NCBI GenBank assembly: GCA_021464245.1
Contig: JADCRB010000027.1
Span: 1,276,736-1,340,735, forward strand
Origin: Carallia brachiata
Lineage: Eukaryota > Streptophyta > Magnoliopsida > Malpighiales > Rhizophoraceae
Length of the DNA stretch: 64,000 nucleotides
Direction: 5' to 3'
The notes under the pieces were generated by a model. The model was not told the origin of the DNA, ran no database searches, and saw only the letters and a list, made by a program, of their open reading frames with translations. Of the stretch, positions 23,653-36,865 are shown piece by piece; positions within the stretch are counted from its first letter, which is position 1, and every line of letters begins with the position of its first letter. The position numbers and the translations under genes are program-made.

Positions 23653-23661
23653 CCAATAAAA

Positions 23662-26019
23662 TTGTGCTAGAAAATAATTTATTTTTATAAAAAAATAATT
23701 ATTATTTATTTAAAGTATATTTTATATTTTTCTTAAATATAATTTTAGTTTAAAAAAATGTAAGTTATTTTTTAAAAAATTTAAAATTTTTTAAATTTTT
23801 TGTTATAAAATATTTTATATGAAATAAATATCAAAAAAAGAGTAAAAGTTTTTCTTATACAATATTTTACTGCAAACAAAAATACCTTAAGAAAGGAAAA
23901 AAAAAAAACCCCAAGAATCAACCCTAAATTTGTACCCTCTGTGATTTTAATTTATTTACACCATAAAAATCATGTAATTTTTAATTTTGATAATTGAAAC
24001 ATTTTATTATAGTTTTATTTCTAAAAAAGTTATTCTTTTATTTCTCACTCATTACAATATTTTTGAAAAGACAAATAAATTTTTTTTTTTCGGATAACTT
24101 TCTCTTATCTTCCACTTTAGGCAAAATGCCTGTTTGGATGCAAAGGAAAAGAAAAATAAAGAAAATGAAAGGTAATTATTTTTTATTTATTTTTTATTTA
24201 TTTAAATAATTAATTTTTATTTTTTTCTTACAAATTACTATTCATTTTTTTCTCATAACTTTTTAATTATTATTTTTTATCAATTATAATTATTATTACT
24301 ATACTCTTTTCTATTCTTTTCTTTTTTACTTATTTTTTATCGATCCAAACACACAATTAGAGATGCCAAACAAAAAGCAAAGCCACTGGCAGAAACACTT
24401 ACCAGTATTCACCGCATGTGTTTTCCATAATATATAGAAGTCTATTCTGATTATTATATGGTTTGTAATATATGCGATAAGAAAATCACTCGAATAAATA
24501 TTTCTAATGTAGTAAATTTAGAATTTTATATAATTATATTCATAAAATGTGCATAAAAGGAAAAATATATTTTTTATTTTACACTTTATTATTATTATTA
24601 CATAAATTATAATAATTATTGTATTATGAATACTCATGAGACATATATTCTTAAGACATATATATTTTTCCTTATTATATAAAAGTGAGTTTCTCTTTGA
24701 CACAGATTAAATATGTATAACTATTATAATTGTTTTTTTTTTCAACTGACATGAATTATTCTCCTATCATATACTTTGTATGCAAAATTATTTTTCTCTC
24801 GTGGACGGAGGCTGTCGTTGGTATATCCATTAGGGTGGTTGAATATGAGAAAATTGGTTTGCGCGTAATAATATTAGAGTGATTAGTCTATCTATTAGGG
24901 TGGTTGAATATAGACTTTTAATAGTTATTAAGTCGATATCAGTCTATAAGTGTTATAATTAATGTACTTATAAACATTTTTTTATTTATTGTTAAAAGAA
25001 AAAAATTAATTATAAACTGTAAAGTACAGACACGATATAATATAGACACAGCAACACACAAATTATAAATAAATTAAGATACAAAACAATTTAAATACAA
25101 TTATATATACACACACTTAAGAATAGTATACTCCTTTTTTGGCAACACCATAGATTTCATTCAAAAAGACACCCCAAAGCACACACTTTAGATTTCAAAG
25201 AAGAAAATGTCAACCAAACAACTCATTTTGAGGACATAAAATGTCAAGATCGTTTTCTTTTTCTCACCCAAACAAAGATGCCCACTGAATTAAATATGTA
25301 AGTATTTCTAATTTTCTTCTTCTTTCTTTATGCTTAAATCGGCAAGGAAAAATATGAAGAATGTAAGATCATGGGTCATGGCTCTTGAACCCAAAAAAAA
25401 ACGAAAAAAAAGAAAATACAAGAAATACAATTTCAATCCTTGACCTCTCCCTCGTGCCGTTGATCACTTGCTCTTCACCTCGACACCTCCACTTTCACAA
25501 ATACGTCGGTGTGAAAGCCAAACTTCAAAATTATGAAAGGGCTTTGGGAATTTTGGGAAGCAGAGGACAAATCTTTGTTCTTTGCACAATGATTTTTCTG
25601 TTCCAAAATTTTTTTTTTAATTTTTATTCTAAAAAATTACAAAAACATCATAATATGTCTGTAACGTATCAGATACTTTTAATTTCAGTGTTTAATATGT
25701 CTGTCTGAATTATTTTTAAAAAACATTTTTAGAAAATTTTTAAAAATTTTCAGACGTGTATTCATTTCCGTCGTGTATTTGTCACGCCCCATCTTTAATT
25801 TTTGGCGCATCCATGCATTGGAGATTACCAGTCATGAGCATAATTAATAAAATAATAATTTTTTTTCATTTTTACGAAAGAAATTATTAATATTAACTTT
25901 TTTTTTCATGTGATATTTATTTTATTTTATTCATTCTATTGGATTGTATCAATTATTTGTGTGTGCATGTGTGTGCGTTTTTTTGGGTGTAAATTATATG
26001 TTTCCTTAATCATATTTAG
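23662..26019. other. Intergenic, very AT-rich
   Basis: Long stretch of A/T tracts and short direct repeats. No coding sequence, RNA gene or bounded transposon could be supported; the listed small frames are composition artefacts. Confidence 0.55.
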
Positions 26020-26610
26020 AGGTGTTAAAATCTGACCCGATCCGATAGGTTGACTCAAATTCGCTCGAAAAATACGGTCTGAAGAATGACATAACCCGAA
26101 CCTGAAATGACCCGAAAATCTTGGGTCAAACCCGAACCCAACCCTAACCTGATCCGTCTCACCCAAACTTTTTTTTTCTTAATAAAATAACAAAATTTAA
26201 CATATTTTATATTATAAAAAGTATACATTCTATTATGTTCAATATAAATTTTAATTATAAATTTTTTTAGAATATTTTGAGATTTTTTATACAATTTTAA
26301 ATTTTATTTTAATTTTTTAGAATATTTTAAAAGAAATTCTTTAATTATTTTTTGATCATATAATTTTTTTTATTTTTAAGAATTTTCAACAAAATTTTTT
26401 AAATTTTCAAAATTTTTAATAAAAAAATATTTTGTTATTATTTTTACTGACGTGACCAACTCGTGAGTTGATCCGAACCCGAATCGAACTCGAAGTAATC
26501 CAACTCAAAATGATTCGAAAATAACTTAACTTATAAGTAACTCAATTCAAAGTAATTCGAATCTGAAACAATTCAATCCAAACCCAACTCGACAATTTAT
26601 TTTGACAACT
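26020..26610. mobile_element. GACCCGA-rich non-autonomous element
   Basis: The ends are AGGTGTTAAAA and, in inverse, AGTTGTCAAAA. Subterminal arrays of GACCCGA/AACCCGAACCC on the left and GAACCCGAATCGAAC/AACTCAAAATGATTCGAA on the right surround an AT-rich core. It has the layout of a common plant MITE/hAT-like family. No target duplication was confirmed. Confidence 0.5.
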
Positions 26611-26721
26611 ATAATTATATTGCACGAAGATACACAAATGGGCATTTGAAATTCGAATAAGCGGCGCCAAAAGGGTTTTCGTTTTCAAACATAATTTTTT
26701 TGCCCGTCGGAGCTGGTGGAG

Positions 26722-29700
26722 ATGCCGGCGGCCAACGTGACCGCCGCCACCGGCAGCAACACTTATGAAGAGGCTCGAAAGCAACGCCTTGAGGAGAACA
26801 AGAAGCGCTTCCACGTAGTTTTGCTCTTCCATTTGTTCCCTCCCATTCTTCCTCACTTCAAATTGATTTATTTTTCTCTTTCTTTCGTTTTTTTTTTTTT
26901 TTTTTTGAGTTAAACGCTCAATCAATCTGCACGAAATCTCTAGGAAGGAAGACAAGGGGAAAATGAAAAATAAAATAAAGTTTTTAATGCCTTTTTTTTT
27001 TTCATGCTTTTGCTATTGTTTTGATGAACTAAAAGGCCTTTTTTTCTTTTTTTCTTTTTTTTTTTTTTTTGGTTTTGCTGTTTGGTGGAATGAAAAAGGC
27101 AGGACTTGGGAATTTCAGAAATATCAAAAAGTTTGTCAAATATCACCAAATCTGAGAAGAAACCCAAGCAGGTGAAAGAAAAAAAATTGGATTTTCCGGT
27201 AATTCTTCCGAGGAAAATCTGTTTATTTTTACTGATGCATGCCCTGTCCATCCAGCAAGGTTTTTGGAAGACGAAAGCACCACAAAATGCTGAGGCAATT
27301 GAGCCAAGGCGCTCGTCTCGTGCTCGCAAACCTGTTGCTTCATACGTTGATGATGTGGGTGATGTCAAATTAGTTTACAAATTTTGATTGATGATCCGAT
27401 CATTTTAGTTTCTGGGGAAAGTTGTATGCTAATTTCTTATTTTTACAATATCTTTTTAGGTGGATATAGACCTTCCAAATTTGCGCAAGAGGTCAAGGTC
27501 CAGTTCATCATCTTCTTCATGGGCAACGTACGTAGAACATTGAATTTTTTTCCCTTTTTATTTTTTTATGTTTGGTAGAAGGTTTGATAATGATGCCGAG
27601 TTTTGTTTGGAAATAAATGTCAGCTACATTGCAAGGCCAATAGAGGAAGTCAAGATGGCTTCCTATGAAGATCGAGTTCGTGTTCTCAGAGTTGCAGAGA
27701 AGTTCCAGAGTACTCTGTCATCTGGGTATCCATCTTTTGTCAAATCAATGGTCAGATCTCATGTTTACAGTTGTTTTTGGTTGGTAAGTCGAAAATTCAG
27801 CATGTTCGTTTACGTGGCTGTTTATTGTAAGTTTAGATAATACAAGATTCAATCTTTTTATGAGTTTTGTTGTTTAATCATAGTGCTTGATCTTCCAGGG
27901 GCTTCCTAGTTCATTCTGCAACAATCATCTTCCAAAAAGAGACCTGGATATGATACTGGAGGATGAAAATGGCGCACAGTATGATGCTAAATATCTTGGC
28001 AGCCGGGTTGGGCTTAGTGGCGGTTGGAGAGCATTTGCATTGGACCACAAGTTGGATGATGGTGATGCAGTGGTGTTTGAATTGGTAGAGCCAGACAAAT
28101 TCAAGGTACATTTTCAGAATGTTACACATTTGGATTTTTCTTTTCTTTTCTTTTCTTTTTTTCTTACGCCGTGCGTGCTGAATCCGTTCATAAAACCTGA
28201 TTGTTTCCCAGAACTACCAACATAATGTGCACTAAATTGTCATGTGATAATTACCATTTCGCTTGAATTTTTCTTCAGAGAGAGTATCTCGTTGTTACTA
28301 TCCATTGTCACTCTTAGTTGGAAATCAATGTGTCTTTTTCTACTATACATTGGGATTATATCTTAGCTGAGTTGAGTACTTTAAATTAGGGAGTTTAACT
28401 GAAGGTACAAGCAATTGGTACCATCTTGTCCTTCCATTATCTGCTGATAATGAAGCTCTAATACCAGATCGATCAATATGGGCGATTAGGCATACTTGAG
28501 CTGCTATAATCGCTAGAAAAGTAAAATTTCATAAACTGTAATTAGATGCGAGGACAGCTATCACTAGATGAAATGTCAGATATTCCAGGTCATCATACAA
28601 GTCTAGCTTTTTACAAGAGAAAAGAAGTATGTATCAATCAAAGAAAGATTAAGAAATTTGTTTAAAAAGCACAATCACAGTGCAACAAATAGAAAAGTTA
28701 ATATGCTTGACTAGTTCTTTTTTACTGCTAAACAATGAAACTCCTACCATAACAAAGTTGTCAACATGAATCAGTTGCATAATATCCACAATAAGATGAT
28801 GGCTTGAAATAAACACATGCCACTAGCTAAATGCATAATAACTAAGATTTCATGACCAATGCAATTTTAGAGTCAGAATTAGACACCATTAGTGTCCTCC
28901 CATTTTGCTGATTGGCTATCAGGAAAACGGAGGGATTCTTCATTGGTAATTGGCTGATCAGAATTTTTATAGAACACTGTGCGAAAGAAATTGTCATGGC
29001 CATAAGTTAAACTGCACCAAACTGAATCTTGTGTATGCTACACCAAATTGAGTCTTTTCCCAGTTGATCGTGACGTTATAGATTATGTAATGAGGAACCA
29101 AGAAGAAAATATTTTATGTTTTTATTATTGGGATTTTCTTGGATTGAGTCAAATAAATCCTATCTAAGAAATTGGTTTGCAGACTTTATTTAGACTGGTA
29201 ATCTAGATTGTAGTCAATCTTATCCCTATAGTCTACAATCTTACCTGTTCGTGTGAACTATTTTCTGTTTAAGTCAAAACTTGTGTCTAAGTTTGCTTTT
29301 TTTTTCTTTTTTTTTTTTCTCCCTGCATTTTGATTTCATATAAAAAGCAGAAGTATTGTAAAGTTCCAAGTAAGAGAGAAGTAAGCTGGGAATTGAATCA
29401 AGGAGTTTGATTGTACTTTTTAGTCTGCTCTTTTCTCCTTGGTCATTTCTGCTCCTATTCTGCCCATTTCTCTACCCTTTCTGTTTCGGATTCTTTTCTA
29501 CCTTGTCTGCTTCTCCAAATTCTGTCCTAGTCCTCTAAGTTTCTGCCTCTTTCTACAGTTTTATCTATTGTAAGACATCTCCAAGAATTATCTATTGTAA
29601 GACATCTCCAAGAATTGTCTTACATCATTAATTCATTATGTTTATGTTTCTTTGCTTGCTTTGCCTTGATTCCAACAAGATGATACGCCTAGCTCATTTG

Positions 29701-30154
29701 TGTTTTATGAACATGCTGGCAACATTATTAACTATTGTTGCTATTGCAGGTCTACACATTTAGAGTAACATCATCACTTTCAAATCGAAAGGATGATGCA
29801 GATACTTTAAAAAAGGAGGCATCTGCTGGCGTGAAAGTTGCTTCTGGAGGAGGCAAGAACCTTGACTTGCACCCAAATAAGAAAAAGAAGTCAAAGAAGG
29901 CTAAGGTTGATGAGGCTGATGAGTTGCTGGACACTCAGAAACAGAATGGAACAGTTAAAGAGATGGAATTAGAGACTGGGAATTCAACTGGGAAAGATGT
30001 CCTAATTTCAGAAGGACAAGACAAGAAAGCTAAACCAGAAAACACTAAGAACTCAAAGGAGGTACAAGCAGCCAAAGATGAAGACAAAAATGGCAAAGGC
30101 AACTTCAAGCCCAGAAAGAAACCTGAACCAAGGTTGTTTAGAAAGAGAGTATAG
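26722..30154 (+). CDS. B3 domain-containing protein (At5g42700/At3g19184-like)
   Basis: Probable nuclear DNA-binding protein of the REM-type B3 group. Exons: 26722-26814, 27103-27171, 27256-27354, 27460-27527, 27624-27783, 27899-28105 and 29750-30154 (1101 nt, 366 aa), all with consistent phases. Residues ~15-30 (YEEARKQRLEENKKRF) and EPRRSSRARKPVASY (~70-84) are hallmarks of this subgroup. The B3 fold spans about 146-240, with FVKSMVRSHVYSCFWLGLP, LSGGWRAFALDHKL and DGDAVVFELVEPDKFKV. The last exon adds a ~125-residue Lys/Asp-rich tail with a nuclear-localisation-like run (NKKKKSKKAK). Intron 6 is 1.64 kb, far longer than the others. The start of exon 3 was chosen at the best pyrimidine-rich acceptor; a later AG is possible. 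No breaks were seen. Confidence 0.9.
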
Positions 30155-30604
30155 TTAGGAATGTGAGAGAATGAATCATCCCTTTATAAATCTTTCCCAT
30201 TAATTTAGAACACGGTTCTGTATTATGCTCTGGTAGAGTTTTTCTATTCCTCGTTTGGTTAGAGAGCATGCAATTAAGATTATGCGAGAACCAACCATTT
30301 TTAAGACTTCCCACCAAGAAAACAATTTATATGTAAGCTTTGGTTAGTTTCTTCCTTTTTTTTGGTTCATTGGAACTGTAAGAACACTGATAAGGAGGAA
30401 TTATGTGGATAAGACTTAGAATTCTAACCTTCAACTTTGCTGTTGACAGCAACTACTTTTAATTACATGGATTATGTTCAATCCACTCTCGTACTTCTTT
30501 TTTTGTTTTTTTTGGTCGAAAGGGAGGGCCGAAGCCTATGATATGAAACAAAAATTACACAATCAAACCCCTAGGCCATGAGACACCAAGACTATCCTGC
30601 CAAA

Positions 30605-33600
30605 TTAAAGACAAAGTAGTAGCTGGAGGGTGTAGGAGCATATGGAACCCCACAGGTTTGGAAGTGCCAAATTAGCCAAGCTGTCAGCCAATTGATTGGC
30701 TTCTCTAAAAATATGCAGCGACTGCACTTGCCACTCCCGTTGCAGCAATTCTTTACAGTTTAAAATCAGATTGGCTTGTGGGTGGGTATTAGAAACTCGG
30801 TTCGTCAGGAAGGCAAGGGCCACTTGTGAGTCCGTTTCTAGTTGAACCTTGCGATACCCACACTGCCAGGCAAGTTGCAACCCATTATAAATGCCCCATA
30901 ACTCAGCAACCAGGGGAGAACAATCACCAATATTTAATGCACAGCCAATAATCCATCTTCCTGTGCAGTCCCTAATCACCCCACCAGCTGCTGCAACTCT
31001 TAACGCTTGCTTGACTGCCCCATCAGTGTTCACTTTTACCCAATCCTCATTTGGTGGCCTCCACCCAATTAATAATGGTCGAGCCTTGTCAATCCTCTGC
31101 TTCCCACACGTAATGGTTCCCGCTGTCCACTCTCGGCAGCAAGATTGAGAATCAGTGCCTTCGAATAGACCACACCTCCATTGCCTGACAAGACTCGCAT
31201 ATTTCTCCACTTCCAAACCCACCAGCATGCCATGGCAAAAACTGTCGTCCAATCTCGTGACCCAGGATCTCCAAAATGGTTAGTAAGATTAACCAAGAGC
31301 CACTCCTGAAATGGTAGCTGAACAAACCGAGCCCAGTTTGTAGGAGGAACGAGCTCCTTCCATAAGTGCAAAGCTAAGGACAATCCCGAAGTAAGTGAAG
31401 AACACTCTCCTCATGAGCTGCACACAGAGGACAAGTTGGGTCCAAAGTCATAGACCTTCGATGCCGCTCTTGATTAGTAAGAAGACGTCCATGAGAAAGT
31501 TGCCACATAAAACAACGCACCTTCTCCAGCACTTTTAACTTCCATACAGAAGCCAATCTCTTGTCCCATTCACAATCATGCGATTGGGGAGCAGCATTTG
31601 ATAAGCACTTTTGATAGTAAATGACCCATCCACTGAGCCACTCCACCCTTTAACATCATGAGTATGCTCATCCGTTCGAACCGAAATAGCCGCTATAGCC
31701 CGTTTGGCCTGAACAGGAAGCAAATTATCAAGAAGTGGCCAGTTCCAGCCTACTCCCTGTACCCAAGATCAGCCATTGTCCACCGTAGCTCTGCTTGTGT
31801 TAACTGACGCAAAGAGACATACAGAAGGGGCTTATCGAGGGCCCATGTGTCAAGCCAAAAATTCACTTTTCTACCGTTGCCAATACACCACCTCTGGCCA
31901 GCCTCAATGACAGAATTCGCTTGCACTATTCCTCGCCATGCCGCCGACGCAACCTTCCTATATTGAGGATTGGCTTCTCCATTCCGACAATATTTGCCTC
32001 TTAACACCTGCACCCATAAGCTATCCGGCTCAATGAGAAATCGCCAATTTAATTTCGCCAAGAAAGCCCAATTTGCCACCTGTGCTCTTCGGATGCCGAG
32101 TCCCCCTTCCTCCTTTGGCCTGGTGATCACTTGCCAACTGACCAGGTGGACACGCTTCCGCTGGTTAGTATCACCCCAAATGAAACCCCTATTGTACTTG
32201 TCCAATCTCCTACACACAGAAGCTGGTAAAGACACACTTTGCATCGCATAGGCTGAAATAGTAGATATTACGGATTTAAGTAACGTCAACCTACCGGCCA
32301 TTGATAATTGTTGTGCTTGCCAGTCGTGTAGTCTGGATTCACCTTACCAGAATTTTTTTGTATAAATCTACCGATAATCTGCCAGAGATCGTGGGCATAC
32401 CCAGATAGTTACCCAAGTTGTCAGTAAGCTGGACCCCAAGTATTGAACTAAGTCTGCGAGCTATACCAATTGGCACATTCTTTGATACCAAAAGTCTTGA
32501 TTTAGCATAACTAACTCTTTGGCCAGAGCACGCACAAAAATCATCCAGCACCCTGTGAACTATCCTCGCATGGTCTATGGTGGACTCCGCAAATAACACA
32601 ACATCGTCAGCGGAAAACAAGTGCGTTACCCATCGTGGGAGAAAATCCTTCAGCCTGTTAACAATTGTTTTTGTGATCAATTTACAAGTCACATTACAGA
32701 GACTAATGGGTCGAAAGTCAGTAATCCTCTCCGGGTGCTCGCACTTGGGAATCAAAACTACCAAGGTCTCATTCATTTCAGGAGGTAATTTTTTCCCATT
32801 CAAAATCCTCACTAATGCATCAGTAACCAACCTTCCCACTATTGGCCATTGTCGCTGAAAAAATATAGCTTGAAAACCATCAATGCCAGGTGCTTTAAAT
32901 GGACCCATGGCAAAGAGAGCTTGTCTGACTTCCTGGGGAGTAAAAGGACGACTCAAAAGGTTCAATTCCCTTGGTGACAAAACCTGAAAGCAACCCCTCG
33001 GTAATCTAGCAGCAAGACTCGGAGGTTGGAGGTCACAAGAATATAATTGCCTGAAGTAGTCACAAGCCATATGTTTTAGAGCAGTCTCCTCCCAAACCCA
33101 ATCACCCGCAGCATCTCGAAGGGCCTCAATTCGGTTCCTTTTCCTTCTAACCACCGTAGAAGAGTGGAAGAAGCGCGTATTCCTATCACCATCGAAGATC
33201 CACCGTGCACGGGACTTTTGAAACCATAAAAGCTCCTCCTGTTTGAGGACAATATTCAATTCCTCTTGCAGGTGGGCTTCCAATTCAAGAAGTCGCTGGG
33301 AAGCATGACGAGTGATGGCTGTCTGGCACCCTTGAAGACGATCCAACAATCTCTTCTTGCAATAGAAAATATTACCAAAAACCTCTCTATTCCACCGAAA
33401 TAGAGCCCCAGCCAGGTGCCCCAACACTTGAGAGAGTGGAAGGTCTTCCCTCCATGCATCCTGCAAGACCATATCGAACTTATAATGCGTTAACCAAGCA
33501 CATTGAAAATGAAAAGGTTGATTCACCATGCTATGGAATTGTTGACTATTTAAATCAATAAGTACAGGATTATGATCAGAATTTATTCTCGATAAGTGTT

Positions 33601-34246
33601 ACAAGACAGCTTCAGGCCACTGCATACGCCATTGCACATTGCACAACGCATGATCCAGACGACAAAAGACACGAGTTCTAGGAGAACGGCCCCTCATCCA
33701 AGTGAAATGAGGACCCATAAATTCCAAATCCACGAACGCCATGTCCCGAATCCAGTTCGCAAACGGTTCCCACCGGGAATTCCGAACTGGCCTCCCCCCT
33801 TACTGCTCATCAGGACTCTTAATTGAATTAAAATCCCCCGCCACCATCCAGGGACTCGACATTGAGTGGTTAATAACTCATAATTTTTCACAAAGAAGAC
33901 GCTTTCGACCATCGTAGGGGTTCACATATACCACAGTTAAATACCACGGTTGTTCAGTTGGTACCTCAACAAGCAAGTGTATAAATTGCTCATCCTGGAT
34001 CACCACAGAAAGTTTGATTTGCTGATTATTCCACAATGCCCACAGCCCACCACTAAAGCCACGAGCATCTTCCCTTATTGAGTTATCAAAACCAATTGAC
34101 TCACAAACAGTCTGCGCCTTCTGCCCACTAATGCGCGGCTCCAACACCGCCACAATTGCCGGCTTATGCGTTTGCACAAACATCTTGAGGGTGCGAACAA
34201 AGGCTTCATCTGCAGCCCCATAAACATTCCAAACGAAGATCTTCAT
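30605..34246 (-). pseudogene. LINE ORF2 (endonuclease-RT-RNase H), broken
   Basis: It begins MKIFVWNVYGAADEAFVRTL, the endonuclease start with a WNxxGA-type motif. The endonuclease is shifted between frames around 33900-33700. The reverse transcriptase (33529-32339) shows KAPGIDGFQAIFF and FRPISLCNVTCKLITK, then jumps from NRLKDFLPRW to VTHLFSADDVVLFAES near 32625. Roughly 130 residues that hold the first catalytic aspartate are missing. Zinc-binding CPLCAAHEESVLHLLRDCP lies at about 31440-31374. A plant-type RNase H follows (~31160-30650), with NTDGA, AELWGIYNGL, ETDSQ and ANQLADSLA keeping the D-E-D-D residues. Confidence 0.9.
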
Positions 34247-34286
34247 AATAAAAGATGGAGAAAAGGAAGCAAAAATCCAACCAGCA

Positions 34287-34888
34287 CTAAGGCCTCTCCA
34301 GCTGTGCAATAGGCCTATGGCCTTCCACCAATTCAAGTTGCATCTGTGTCTCTTCCACTCGCGAGATAAGCTCGGGGTCTATGGACAGTGGGTCATCACA
34401 GTCCATATCTACCTTCCGATCAGGCGGCTCCGGCTGGGGTAAGGCTAGTAGGCCAGCAGCCACAACCTCACCCACGTGTCGTTGTATGCCATTGCTCAAG
34501 ACCCCCAAGCCCGGTTCATGCGAGACTAAAGCCCGCTCCTGCAATGACGTGCCCAAGACTAGAGTCCTGGAGTTATCTCGTGGATGACACAAGCCACCAT
34601 CGTTGCTCGAACCTGGCACCTCAGTGCCTCCCTCCAGCCTGGCCACCTGGCCCCCCTTGCTACTAGCTGCCAAAGACTGCTCTCGACTCCTGTGTTGGCT
34701 ATTCGCACCAGTTCTCCCCTGATCCTTAGATGCCATCCTCTCTAGCATACCCTCCGAGACTCCATGGATCCCCTCCTCCAACGGTCCATAGTCAGTGGTC
34801 TTCCCCCGATCACCACGTGGCACCTTGGTAGCGGGCAAATTCCATGATCGTTGACGAGCCTGATCTCCACCATCCTGGACCTCCACCC
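34287..34888 (-). pseudogene. LINE ORF1, C-terminal part
   Basis: About 200 open codons that begin at the element's truncated 5' edge and stop at 34287, 41 nt before the ORF2 start at 34246. The sequence is hydrophilic and low in aromatic residues, as in the region after the ORF1 zinc knuckle of plant L1 elements. No knuckle remains, so the 5' truncation lies within ORF1. Confidence 0.6.
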
Positions 34889-34902
34889 CCACTCTCGTAC
34901 TT

Positions 34903-36179
34903 TTTGATGCTTAGTTTTGCTTAGATATTTTAGCGACCAAGGGCTGCCTGTAAATGGGTGGGCTTGGGCCAAGCTACTCTTATATTATATTCGCACTATT
35001 GGCCCCGTCCACTGTAAGGTTTCTTAGTGCTTGGGCTGTGTTTGAGATTGATGTTTATTAAGCTTGGTTAGGCCTGCTCTGGCCACAAAATCAACAAAAA
35101 AAGACCATTTGGATGCATTTCTTATGAAGACAAACTTCAACTGAAAAATGTAACCCGAACTAGGCTCTCGACTCTTGAGCCATCCTAGAGTACAACTTGT
35201 CATTTTTGCTTTATTTTGGAGGATTTTTCAGTAACAACAATGTTAGGATTTCCAGATAGATGAGATGAGTAAAGATTGGAATAATCTTGATTTAGTCCAA
35301 TTGTTATTCATATTTCATGTTACATTATTAATTAAAAAGTGATAGATATCTCTGTTTGATATGCCAAATGCAAATTAATTTAATTTACCATGATATGATA
35401 CATCGATGTTCTGAATAATTAATTAAAATAAAGCTATGTTAATGAATTTTGTTTTTTTTTAACAATTGGTTGAATTTCTATGAGGAAAGTAATAATAAAG
35501 ACTAATCTTCATTTTTGATGATGCTGGTCACCGTTGAGTTTGCTGATCTACGGATTTAATGTAGAAGCCTAATCCATTGTGCAATGATCGGCATAATCCT
35601 CCTTAACAAGACTGAGAATACCACCCCTGCTTTTCTGTTTTTTAAAGGCCAAAAAAATAGAGACCCCATCATGAGTTCAAAAATTACATGGGCAAGGTAA
35701 GAATTGCAATTCCACGAGGAAACATATTGAATTCATGCCTAAGATATGGTAAGAAATTGTGTCGTATGAATTGACTCAAATTTATAACTTTATTCCAACA
35801 AGAAATAAAAAAAATATATTATAGGTTAATTTATATGCTTATACGCACATAAATGACTATGCATGTATCACGAGTTAATTCCAAAAAATTGACTCCTTTA
35901 CTAATTCAATGAAATATAACAGAGGATTAGTCTGATACATTAGTGGGATTAAGATATTTACAATATACATGTTGTGCTAATTGATTTGATGTATTTATCT
36001 GATCAAATATTTAGAATCACATAAGCAGGGAAGTGGAGAAAGAAGAGCCTTACAAAAATTGAAGAGGATAAATAGGATACACAAATATTAAAAAGCATAT
36101 AATCTAATCTTTTAGAAGAACTTGAAATCAAAATAGCAAACCTTATTCCAACATGACGAGGCTATATCAACTTTTTTGT
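34903..36179. other. Intergenic
   Basis: AT-rich DNA after the LINE; no gene or bounded repeat was supported. Confidence 0.45.
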
Positions 36180-36865
36180 TGTGTTTTCATAGTATCGGTC
36201 AAACCTGTAAGTATGATTGGCTCGTTTTTTCTCAAAAAGGCTTCTACGTCTTGTATGATCTCATGTGCAATATGACTTATAACGCACATATCAACATGTT
36301 AAAACCATGTCAAATTCAAGTCTTTGAATATAACTTCTTTATTGTTCTATATGCTTCAACAGGTGGTTCCTACGCTACAAAGAGTTAGATATAGAATATT
36401 CCAAAAGAATTTAGAATACTTCGTAAGGTTCTAGAATACTTTAAAAGTCTCCAGAATTCTTTCAAAAGTCATAGAAGACTCAAAGAGTCTCTCGAATATT
36501 CAAAAAATCCTGGATATCTTAAAAATATTTTTCTAGAATACTCTGATAAGAATGAGAATATATGAGATATTTCTAAGTTTTTGTGGATTGTTCCAAAATG
36601 TTTAAGTAGGAGAATTTATGTTGTTGGCTTGAAATGATCCTAGTCATTGGTTGAGGAGGTGGAAGACTATAAATACCTGAATCCTCTCCACTTTTGTAAC
36701 AACTTAATCAATCCAACAACCCTATAATTAAACAATCTAAGAGATCCACCCAAACCTCGTACCCCTTTTGTATAATTAATAGCAAATTAACTTTTTTCTT
36801 TATTTTTGCTCACTTATTTCAAGCCTTTGCATCATGCTAACTACTGGTAAAGATACAAAATTTCA
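36180..36865 (+). repeat. LTR-like repeat with HSE-like motifs, copy A
   Basis: Homologous over its length to 55140-55800 (inverse) and in part to 39120-39480. Shared blocks: ACATATCAACATGTT, a tract of AGAATACT/AGAATATTC motifs, GGTTGAGGAGGTGGAAGACT, TATA box TATAAATA (36668-36675), and AATCAATCCAACAA after it. The layout (U3 motifs, TATA, leader) is that of an LTR. Here the heat-shock-like motifs are imperfect (TTCTAGAATACTC near 36533-36545). Exact ends were not determined. Confidence 0.6.

Larger units (their letters stand above)
30497..34888 (-). mobile_element. L1-type LINE, 5'-truncated, with 14-bp target duplication
   Basis: CCACTCTCGTACTT occurs at 30483-30496 and 34889-34902, exactly flanking the insert. 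The plus-strand T-run right after the left copy is the poly(A) tail of a minus-strand element. Reading right to left come an ORF1 C-terminal part, endonuclease, reverse transcriptase, zf-RVT and RNase H. It inserted about 340 bp downstream of the B3 gene stop codon. Frameshifts, stops and a reverse-transcriptase deletion make it inactive. Confidence 0.95.
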
